From: Phycisphaerae bacterium
Lineage (GTDB): Bacteria > Planctomycetota > Phycisphaerae > UBA1845
Direction of reading: 5' to 3'
Assembly: GCA_029260155.1 (NCBI GenBank)
Contig: JAJDDU010000019.1
Span: 1 to 6,205 of the forward strand
Length of the DNA stretch: 6,205 bases
The translations under genes and the position numbers were made by a program. How positions within the stretch are numbered: position 1 is the stretch's first letter; the number at the start of each line of letters is the position of its first letter. The notes under the pieces are model-generated. The model was not told where the DNA came from. It did no database searches and worked only from the letters and a program-made list of their open reading frames with translations. This document shows positions 1 to 4,644 of the stretch, in pieces.

Positions 1-347
1 CCCGCCGTCATGGTCAAATCGAGATAGCGTTTGCGTGCTTTCAGATCGACCTCGAATCCGAAGATCAAGTTGTCATCTGTTGCGCTTGGCAACGTCGATG
101 TTGCTCCGGCCGTGTTCGTGCTGGTGCCAAAGATCAGCCCGGTCACATTCGCATGGCCTGATCCGGCAGTGTCCGATTCAGTGACCGCGAGCGCCGTCAT
201 CGCAATGTCGGACGCGCCGAGCATGACGTAGATCGTCGCATACTCGAAGCCCTTGGTGTCTACCTCGGTAGTCGTCCAGGACGCATTGTCCACAATGGCG
301 ACCGGGTTCGTGATCGCGACCATCTTTGATTTTTGTGTATGTACCAT
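1..347 (-). CDS. Putative phage virion-associated protein, 3' end cut by window edge
   Basis: About 115 residues are visible, starting at the ATG at 347, and the frame is open to the left edge. The start is backed by a strong Shine-Dalgarno (AGGAGAG, 355-361) 7 nt upstream; an internal ATG at residue 9 has no comparable site. The protein is rich in Gly, Thr, Ala and Ser, with no signal peptide, membrane segment or cysteine. Visible stretches include VDNASWTTTEVDTKGFEYA, GLIFGTSTNTAGATSTLPSA and KARKRYLDLT. From memory these resemble small proteins encoded among structural genes of prophages, with alternating beta-strand and Gly/Thr turn character; I cannot name a Pfam family. It sits 150 bp downstream of the helicase gene on the same strand, across a large inverted repeat. 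A virion or decoration role is an inference; a generic element-encoded hypothetical is the alternative. Confidence 0.7.
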   Translation of the reverse strand, partial: MVHTQKSKMVAITNPVAIVDNASWTTTEVDTKGFEYATIYVMLGASDIAMTALAVTESDTAGSGHANVTGLIFGTSTNTAGATSTLPSATDDNLIFGFEVDLKARKRYLDLTMTA

Positions 348-354
348 TACAAGA

Positions 355-361
355 CTCTCCT
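355..361 (-). promoter_or_regulatory. Shine-Dalgarno of the virion-like gene, possibly masked by a hairpin
   Basis: On the minus strand AGGAGAG lies 7 nt before the ATG at 347 and fixes that start. Bases 355-359 can pair with 366-370 (GAGAG with CUCUU, one G:U pair) around a 6-nt loop, which would hide part of the site. The CUCUU belongs to a copy of the neighbouring repeat unit (365-375), which can instead pair with 406-416. The competition is inferred from base pairing only. Confidence 0.6.
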
Positions 362-388
362 ATTCAAGAGGACCACACTTTGGCCCGC

Positions 389-497
389 GTTGGTCCTGGT
401 CCAATTGGTCCTCTTGGTCTTCTTGAGAGTAGGGACTTGATATGTACCGTCCTTACTTTACAAGGAGACCAAGGAGACCAAGGAGACCAGGACCAAC
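389..497. repeat. 109-bp imperfect inverted repeat made of 9-nt units
   Basis: The outer arms 389-401 and 485-497 are perfectly complementary (GTTGGTCCTGGTC against GACCAGGACCAAC). The next 24 bases of each arm (402-425 and 461-484) match at 18 positions. An inner stem 428-436/449-457 matches at 8 of 9 positions, with a G:T pair, around a 12-nt loop (437-448). The arms are built from a 9-nt unit, GGTCTCCTT or its variant GGTCCTCTT. The repeat begins at the last base of the helicase stop codon and fills most of the gap before the virion-like gene. No T-run follows it on the minus strand, so it does not look like an ordinary intrinsic terminator. Roles as an RNA control element, replication or packaging site are all open. 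Confidence 0.85.
462..488. repeat. Three exact tandem copies of AAGGAGACC
   Basis: The 9-mer occurs at 462-470, 471-479 and 480-488 without a mismatch. The complementary unit recurs at 512-520 inside the helicase 3' end, and variants form the opposite arm of the inverted repeat at 392-425. The unit is short for a plasmid iteron, but direct repeats beside a replication gene make an origin-like role possible. Confidence 0.85.
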
Positions 498-1609
498 TAC
501 CCATGAGACGTGGTCTCCTTGGGCAATTCCCAATACCAACCGTCCGCGTGTTTCTTCGCGCGAACGCACAAATCGGCCTTCGCTCTCTTGAGCGTTGACC
601 ACGAATAGTCTTCTATCGCTGCCTCATCGCGCAGCCGATCAGAACTGACCGGCCCGATCGCCAGCATTTCAACCAGCCACTCGACCGCATTGCCCCGAGC
701 GGATCGCGACTTCGGCCTCTCCGCGTCCATTGCCTCATCCGCCGACATCGTGACCGGATCATCGCCCCAGTGAATGACGCCCACTCCGCCCACGTCTACG
801 ATCTTGAAACTCAAGCCCGTAGGATCAGGCGCGACGTTGCACTTGACGCACGTAACCAGCCGCTTAGATCGATCTTCGCGGTCTCTGGTGACCGCCCACA
901 CTGCACGCGGAGCGGAGACGAATCCGAGACTGCCGAGCGTTCTGTAGAGAGCCTTGTCGCCGCCGGAGGACTTGCGGAGGTGCAGGACGCCGATCACCGC
1001 CACGCCGTGACGTTCGGCCAGCTTCGCAAGACCAGATAGCGACCGTTGAACCTCGGACTTGCGGTGCGTATCGATGTCGGGTCCGAGGAAGCAGTCGAGC
1101 GGATCGATCATTATGACGCGAACGGATTGCCGATCCTCCAGGATCGCGTCGAGGTGTCGCAAGTCCCGATCTATGGCGAACGGGTCCAGCACCTCCGGGT
1201 TCTCCGCGTGTCGGATGCCCTCCAGGATCGCGATCCTCGAAGGAACGCCACCGGCTGCATCGACGCGCCTGCGTACCGTGTCGCCGAGCCCGTCCTCGCC
1301 TACAAGCAGGATCACGTCGCCCGCCGGATTCGGAGCCTCACGCATATCTGGCCACGGTGTGCCCGCGCTGATTCTCGCAGCTATGTCCGTGGTCCAAGTG
1401 CTCTTGCCCGCGCTCGGGTCGCCACAGATCACGGAGACCATGCCGAGCGGAAACCGATTCCGCCATAGATATTCAACCTCGCGCGATTCGATGTCGGAGA
1501 GAGAAGTCATAACGACCGACGACACTGGAGCGTCATCCGCCGCCGGAGCGGGTTTCAGCTTCACGGCCGGAGCGGGAACGTCTCCGAATGCTTTAAGCGG
1601 ATCGGCCAT
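497..1609 (-). CDS. RepA-like AAA_25-type replicative helicase/ATPase
   Basis: This 370-residue protein has the layout of RepA/AAA_25 hexameric helicases of plasmids and phages. A Walker A motif GDPSAGKST lies at about residues 63-71, the acidic LLVGEDG motif at 101-107, and Walker B VIMIDPLD at 165-172. VIGVLHLRK at 206-213 supplies the usual His/Lys motif. The last 65 residues look like a winged-helix domain (AVEWLVEMLAIGP, then TLKRAKADL, ending WYWELP). Such proteins unwind DNA during element replication; here that role is inferred from motifs and from nearby integration genes. The ATG at 1609 is preferred: it gives a 17-nt overlap with the upstream gene and has a modest GAGAG upstream. 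The longer form from 1720 would overlap by 128 nt and adds a low-complexity Arg/Ser/Val stretch. The stop codon abuts the 109-bp inverted repeat. No primase domain is visible. Confidence 0.88.
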   Translation of the reverse strand: MADPLKAFGDVPAPAVKLKPAPAADDAPVSSVVMTSLSDIESREVEYLWRNRFPLGMVSVICGDPSAGKSTWTTDIAARISAGTPWPDMREAPNPAGDVILLVGEDGLGDTVRRRVDAAGGVPSRIAILEGIRHAENPEVLDPFAIDRDLRHLDAILEDRQSVRVIMIDPLDCFLGPDIDTHRKSEVQRSLSGLAKLAERHGVAVIGVLHLRKSSGGDKALYRTLGSLGFVSAPRAVWAVTRDREDRSKRLVTCVKCNVAPDPTGLSFKIVDVGGVGVIHWGDDPVTMSADEAMDAERPKSRSARGNAVEWLVEMLAIGPVSSDRLRDEAAIEDYSWSTLKRAKADLCVRAKKHADGWYWELPKETTSHG

Positions 1610-1853
1610 TGTCACTCTCACTGAGGAAACGGACTTGCGGATGGCCACTGTTCTCGACGACACACTTCTTACAGGTCTCGAAAATCTCGGCGAACAAGGC
1701 GGCCTTGTGGTTGCTTTCACCCGGCGCCGGGTATGAGCGATCCAGGTAGGCCTCCAGGTGGCGCAGCGGATTCGGCGAATGGAACGGGCAGCCCTCGGGG
1801 AACGCGGTCACCACTCGGCAGCCGTGCAGTTTGCAATCGATAATCGCGCTCAT
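1593..1853 (-). CDS. Small Cys/His-rich protein of unknown function
   Basis: This 86-residue protein belongs to no family I recognise. Cys and His are arranged like metal ligands: C7-x2-H10-x-C12, C22-x2-H25 and C61-x2-C64. A zinc-binding fold is therefore plausible but unproven. It has no signal peptide or membrane segment. The start codon overlaps the stop of the DUF1580-like gene as ATGA (1850-1853), and its 3' end overlaps the helicase start by 17 nt, so the three genes probably form one translationally coupled unit. The nearest AGGAG lies about 12 nt before the ATG, too far to be ideal, which fits coupling rather than independent initiation. A role in element replication or control is suggested only by position. 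Confidence 0.75.
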   Translation of the reverse strand: MSAIIDCKLHGCRVVTAFPEGCPFHSPNPLRHLEAYLDRSYPAPGESNHKAALFAEIFETCKKCVVENSGHPQVRFLSESDNGRSA

Positions 1854-2188
1854 AGGATTCCGGCGCTCCTGAGTGTGGTTTCGGCCCGTGCGACCGATCG
1901 ATCACGCTGGCGAGCGGTGCGTGTTTGTGCTGGTTTCGGAGGTGCGATGTTCGTTTCGCCATGCGCGGCATCAGCGTCGGCTAATCGATTAGCGAACCGG
2001 CTGAGCGCTTCGCGCGAAGTGCAGACGCGATTACCGATCCTCACATATTCCAGGTGAACACCGCGAAGTCCACGTTTGCACCACCGGAAGATTGTGCTCG
2101 CATGCGGCCTTCGACCGTCAACTGGAGGTAGGGCTCGCGTCGCCTCTGACAGTGATAGGGCTTGCTCAGATACTAGGTCGATCGGCAT
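1850..2188 (-). CDS. DUF1580-like small helix-turn-helix protein
   Basis: The 112-residue protein has an N-terminal DNA-binding-like region at about residues 11-65. LSLSEATRALPP is followed by RRPHASTIFRWCKRG, LRGVHLEYVRIGNR and TSREALSRF. This resembles planctomycete DUF1580 proteins and the MerR/excisionase type of winged HTH, in which a recognition helix (STIFRWCKRG) precedes a short beta wing. The tail from about residue 70 is polar and probably disordered. Within an integrase-bearing element it could be an excisionase or a regulator of the following replication genes; this is inference. The start at 2188 is chosen because GGAG (2197-2200) lies 8 nt upstream, whereas the alternative ATG at 2206 has no Shine-Dalgarno. 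That GGAG lies in the arm of an inverted repeat. The stop overlaps the next start by 4 nt. Confidence 0.8.
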   Translation of the reverse strand: MPIDLVSEQALSLSEATRALPPVDGRRPHASTIFRWCKRGLRGVHLEYVRIGNRVCTSREALSRFANRLADADAAHGETNIAPPKPAQTRTARQRDRSVARAETTLRSAGIL

Positions 2189-2195
2189 TGCATAA

Positions 2196-2221
2196 ACTCC
2201 ATCCATTGCGTCTGATGGAGT
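2196..2221 (-). promoter_or_regulatory. Inverted repeat covering the DUF1580-like gene's Shine-Dalgarno
   Basis: Bases 2196-2203 (ACTCCATC) and 2214-2221 (GATGGAGT) form a perfect 8-bp inverted repeat with a 10-nt spacer. In the transcript the GGAG used for the start at 2188 sits in the downstream arm and would be paired. This could be an RNA hairpin limiting translation, or a dyad operator bound by the HTH protein encoded just downstream. The sequence alone does not separate the two. Confidence 0.55.
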
Positions 2222-2236
2222 CTAGGCATTGATTGC

Positions 2237-2258
2237 AGGACACTGGCGGGAGTGTCCT
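2237..2258 (-). terminator. Perfect 8-bp hairpin after the 259-residue protein gene
   Basis: AGGACACT (2237-2244) and AGTGTCCT (2251-2258) pair perfectly around a 6-nt loop, 13 nt past the stop of the upstream gene. The shape suits a transcription terminator or 3' stabilising hairpin. However, the minus-strand bases that follow (GCAATCAATG) hold no T-run, so an operator for the downstream gene is an alternative. Confidence 0.4.
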
Positions 2259-2271
2259 CACTTACGGGAGA

Positions 2272-3051
2272 TTATTTTCGTAGGCGTGCTCGTTGGACAG
2301 TCTTGGCGGAAACTCCGAACATGGTCGCGACATCTTTGTCTAGTCCAGCTACGCTCTTATTAGGATGCGCCTTGTGCTCTCTGTCCCATCGCTGGCGGTA
2401 CTGCTCTCGCATACGCTCTAACTCATCGGGCGATCCATACCTCCCGGCGTGTCCATCTCTAGCAGCCTTGAGCGTTTCCTTCCCGCGTCGCGCGTGTTCC
2501 TCCATTCGTCGAACGATCACTCGTTGCGCGGCCGCTCCGGCCAGGACAGCGGGCATTGTGATATGTTTGAGCGAACTCATCGCGGACCGGACCATGACGA
2601 TCAGCATAGAGAATTCCGCCGGTTTGTACGTGCCCTCGGACAGGGCGCGAATCAACTCATCGGTCGGCTTGTCCAGCAGATCGCATTCGCGCTCAGCCGC
2701 CACTAGCAGTTTTTCCAGATGATCTTTCTCATGGGCGATTAGCTGCCTCGTCTCCTCGACGAACTGCAGCGCCTTCTCAGCGTCCTCGCGCATACCCGGC
2801 GACGCATCGGGATCGGTGAGAGTGTTGCGGGCGAATTCTGCAATCCAATCTAGGCTTGGCTGTGGCCAGTCGCCACCCGTCTTCTCGGCGGCATCGATTA
2901 GACGTTTGTCCTCATCCGTAAAAGCGTACTCACCGCCCGCGAGTGTGTAGCTGATCTTTCCGAGAATTCCGTGATCGTCTTTGATCAGCGTTACGTGTTC
3001 TGATCGCTCAACGCGCCGATCGGGCTCCGGGTGTGGTTTGCGTTTCGCCAT
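2272..3051 (-). CDS. Unknown element protein with coiled-coil segment and C-terminal HTH
   Basis: I do not recognise the family of this 259-residue protein. The N-terminal part is charged and polar (MAKRKPHPEPDRR). A helical, heptad-like stretch at about residues 88-127 (REDAEKAL through LVAAERECDLLDK) suggests a coiled coil. A short Ala-rich hydrophobic helix (PAVLAGAAAQRVIV, about 167-180) is too short and interrupted to be a clear membrane span. The last 25 residues (GLDKDVATMFGVSAKTVQRA) read as a helix-turn-helix like the C-terminal HTH of resolvases and phage regulators. DNA binding is inferred from that motif only. The start at 3051 is preferred over the ATG at 3060 because AAGGA lies 8 nt upstream. 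The gene follows the integrase by a 105-bp hairpin-rich gap. Confidence 0.8.
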   Translation of the reverse strand: MAKRKPHPEPDRRVERSEHVTLIKDDHGILGKISYTLAGGEYAFTDEDKRLIDAAEKTGGDWPQPSLDWIAEFARNTLTDPDASPGMREDAEKALQFVEETRQLIAHEKDHLEKLLVAAERECDLLDKPTDELIRALSEGTYKPAEFSMLIVMVRSAMSSLKHITMPAVLAGAAAQRVIVRRMEEHARRGKETLKAARDGHAGRYGSPDELERMREQYRQRWDREHKAHPNKSVAGLDKDVATMFGVSAKTVQRARLRK

Positions 3052-3156
3052 GATTACCATCCTTTCGCGGACCGATCGGAGCGGACCGCAGGGCGATGGT
3101 AGTTCCCTGCGTGCCCGATCCGATCGATTGCGCGGGAGCGACCCGCGCCCGTGATT
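3052..3156. promoter_or_regulatory. Hairpin-rich gap between integrase and the unknown HTH gene
   Basis: This 105-bp gap holds two clear inverted repeats. GCGCGGG/CCCGCGC (3130-3136, 3142-3148) has a 5-nt loop, and CGCAGGG/CCCTGCG (3087-3093, 3105-3111) has an 11-nt spacer. It also holds an 8-bp direct repeat GCGGACCG (3067-3074, 3081-3088) flanking the palindrome CCGATCGG (3072-3079). The first stem, just after the integrase stop, could terminate transcription, but it lacks a T-run. The repeats nearer the next start could be operator sites. No convincing -35/-10 pair was seen. Confidence 0.5.
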
Positions 3157-4398
3157 CTATCCAATTTTCCGTGCAAGCTCACGCGCAACTGAGAAATTCC
3201 GCTCGGCGTAAATCTCGGTGACATTTGCCCGCGTGTGTCCCAACCATATCTGCGCGGCCTCGATCCCTAGCTCTTTTCGCACGTCGGTCGCGCAACGATG
3301 GCGAATCTGGTGCGGATGCCAGTGATGGGCCTTCCTCCATGCACGCACCTCGGGCTTGGTCGCGCCGTCAGGAACCGGGAACGCCGCCTCGCAGCCGCGT
3401 GTGACCGCTCTCCGGTAGGAATCCACTGTGTAGCGATCCTTCGGAGCCCGGCCGCGTTGATCGCGTTCCATGCGTCTGCGCGATCGCTCTCCGCGATGTG
3501 CTTGGGACGGCTGTACCTTCGTTTTGCGCCGTGCTCTTGCTACGGCCCGCCGCTCTACGTCGGCGTCGGCGGGCGAAAACAGGTACGCCGACAGGTCGGG
3601 TTTGAGGAACTCCTGGACAATCCGGCGGGCTTTCGGTCCGAGTGGGACAATCCGATCACGGTCATGGTGTTCGCCCTTGTGCTCGGACGGCTCGTACTCC
3701 CACAACTCGCCGGAAGTATCGATATCGCATCCTCGCATGATAACCGCCTCACCCGGACGCATCGCTGTCAGCCGTTGCAGGCGAATCAGTGCCCAGACTT
3801 GGCGCGAGACGTGCGGCTGGACAGCGTCGATGGATTCGTCAGCCACCGGCCTGATCGGGTCAGTCTCGCGGGCTCCCGACCGGCCACACCGGAGTCCAGC
3901 CACCGCAAGTAGGCCGTGGTGGACCGTCGCGGGTACAAGCTCGTTCTCCACCGCCCACTTGAACAACCGTTTGATTCTGCCGATTTGGTCGTTGATGTAG
4001 ACGCGGGCGCGATCAGCATCGATGAGCGATTGCCGAACAGCCTTCAATGCCAACGGTCCGAACTCAGCGGCGGGTGTTCGCCCGTACCGCTTGCAGAGCG
4101 ACCGCATGGTGATGCGGATATTGGCCTGTTCTTTGGTCGGGCGCCCGTGCTTGCAGTAGTACTCTGTGACGTGCTCCCAGTAGCGGGCTACAATCTCCGA
4201 CACGGTCATAGCGTCGTCGGCAGCCGGCGTGTGAAGCCCGTTGCTCGCCCACTCAGAGATCGCCCGAGCGTAGGCCTCCCGGCTCGCGGATGAATCGTAG
4301 GCGCCGAGGTAGACCCTCGATCCTCCCAACTCCACGAACGCGCGATCACCGCTCTTGGTTTTCTGTTTTCGGTAACTCGGAATCGACTTGCGCTTCAT
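3157..4398 (-). CDS. Tyrosine recombinase/integrase of the element
   Basis: This 413-residue phage-type integrase catalyses site-specific recombination between element and chromosome. All catalytic residues are visible: Arg214 in TAMRPGE, Lys241 in SEHKGEHH, His363 and Arg366 in HPHQIRHR, His388 in WLGHTRAN and Tyr397 in TEIYAER. The N-terminal 50 residues (SYRKQKTKSGDRAFVELGG) resemble an arm-site-binding domain. Residues about 64-155 are the core-binding helical domain. A very basic stretch of about 45 residues (285-332, Arg/Lys-rich) interrupts the catalytic domain before the HxxR motif. The start at 4398 has an excellent GGAGG 8 nt upstream; a longer form from 4467 lacks this support and would extend into a region of repeats. 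The gene points away from the adjacent tRNA-Ala, its probable target. Intact motifs suggest an active enzyme. Confidence 0.95.
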   Translation of the reverse strand: MKRKSIPSYRKQKTKSGDRAFVELGGSRVYLGAYDSSASREAYARAISEWASNGLHTPAADDAMTVSEIVARYWEHVTEYYCKHGRPTKEQANIRITMRSLCKRYGRTPAAEFGPLALKAVRQSLIDADRARVYINDQIGRIKRLFKWAVENELVPATVHHGLLAVAGLRCGRSGARETDPIRPVADESIDAVQPHVSRQVWALIRLQRLTAMRPGEAVIMRGCDIDTSGELWEYEPSEHKGEHHDRDRIVPLGPKARRIVQEFLKPDLSAYLFSPADADVERRAVARARRKTKVQPSQAHRGERSRRRMERDQRGRAPKDRYTVDSYRRAVTRGCEAAFPVPDGATKPEVRAWRKAHHWHPHQIRHRCATDVRKELGIEAAQIWLGHTRANVTEIYAERNFSVARELARKIG

Positions 4399-4419
4399 CG
4401 GAACGGCCTCCCATGCTCT

Positions 4420-4443
4420 GAAACGTATCAACTGATACGCTTC
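4420..4443. promoter_or_regulatory. Near-perfect palindrome upstream of the integrase
   Basis: Two 11-bp half-sites, 4420-4430 (GAAACGTATCA) and 4433-4443 (TGATACGCTTC), are inverted copies with one mismatch and a 2-bp spacer. They lie 21 bp before the integrase start, between it and the tRNA. The geometry suits a dimeric repressor operator controlling the integrase, or a recombinase or excisionase binding site near the attachment site. Which protein binds is not shown. Confidence 0.6.
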
Positions 4444-4463
4444 CAGCCTTGGTTGCAGCCGCT

Positions 4464-4497
4464 CCACCGCACTGGTGGGTATCCGTAACTCACGGAT
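4464..4497. repeat. Two small inverted repeats between tRNA and integrase
   Basis: ATCCGT/ACGGAT (4481-4486, 4492-4497, 5-nt loop) and CCACC/GGTGG (4464-4468, 4474-4478, 5-nt loop) sit side by side just inside the element boundary. Neither has a following T-run on the minus strand. They could be integrase arm or core sites, or weak transcript hairpins after the tRNA. Confidence 0.35.
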
Positions 4498-4517
4498 TCA
4501 GCTTAGGTTATGCTAAC

Positions 4518-4590
<73 letters not shown>

Positions 4591-4604
4591 GTGTCTGAGA
4601 ACAC

Positions 4605-4633
4605 GGTATACCAGGAATCAGGCGCCGGGACAA
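4605..4633 (-). promoter_or_regulatory. Probable promoter of tRNA-Ala
   Basis: On the minus strand a -35-like TTGTCC (4628-4633) and a -10-like TATACC (4605-4610) are separated by exactly 17 bp. The -10 ends 14 nt before the tRNA 5' end, which gives a leader of a few bases. Each hexamer matches the sigma70 consensus at 4 of 6 positions. It lies in the short gap after the PEP-CTERM gene. Confidence 0.5.
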
Positions 4634-4644
4634 GGCATGCTGTT

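Larger units (their letters stand above)
1..4517. mobile_element. Integrated element (prophage/satellite-like), one end visible
   Basis: A tyrosine integrase gene begins about 120 bp from the 3' end of a tRNA-Ala gene. Beyond it lie five genes on the same strand that fit an accessory element: an HTH-type protein of unknown family, a DUF1580-like small HTH protein, a Cys-rich small protein, a RepA-like helicase and a candidate virion protein. The chromosomal-looking genes (PEP-CTERM protein, EEP-fold enzyme) lie only on the other side of the tRNA. Integration at a tRNA 3' end by this integrase class is well established. That this element did so is inferred from layout. The right boundary is taken as the tRNA 3' end; the left boundary and the duplicated att copy are outside the window. 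No relaxase, terminase, portal or capsid gene is visible, so the element type is undecided. Confidence 0.75.

Noticed and set aside
31..231. Short plus-strand frame at the left edge.
   Set aside because: The minus-strand frame across the same bases has a good Shine-Dalgarno, stays open to the edge and has a coherent composition.
338..448. 8-bp direct repeat TATGTACC at 338-345 and 441-448, one copy over the virion-like gene's start codon and one in the hairpin loop.
   Set aside because: Eight bases can repeat by chance at this spacing, and no further copy was noticed.
389..520. CRISPR array from the repeated GGTCTCCTT/AAGGAGACC units.
   Set aside because: Units are only 9 nt, abut one another without spacers and occur in both orientations. 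No cas gene is visible.
326..598. Plus-strand frame with collagen-like Gly-X-Y runs (GPGPIGPLG and GDQGDQGDQ).
   Set aside because: The runs come from translating the 9-nt inverted repeat on the other strand. The frame overlaps the start of the virion-like gene and the helicase 3' end, has no Shine-Dalgarno and lies against the strand of every other gene.
1135..1232. 14-bp direct repeat CCTCCAGGATCGCG (1135-1148, 1219-1232), the second copy overlapping the palindrome AGGATCGCGATCCT (1224-1237).
   Set aside because: Both copies encode the same residues (AILE) within the helicase, so shared codons explain the repeat; no other sign of a site was seen.
1610..1720. Longer helicase start at 1720 (37 extra residues).
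   Set aside because: It would overlap the Cys-rich gene by 128 nt and adds low-complexity sequence. The start at 1609 fits the tight overlaps of this gene set.
1059..1736. 225-residue plus-strand frame.
   Set aside because: It is antisense to the helicase, whose Walker motifs and C-terminal domain are clear. The product is Ser/Arg-rich without recognisable motifs.
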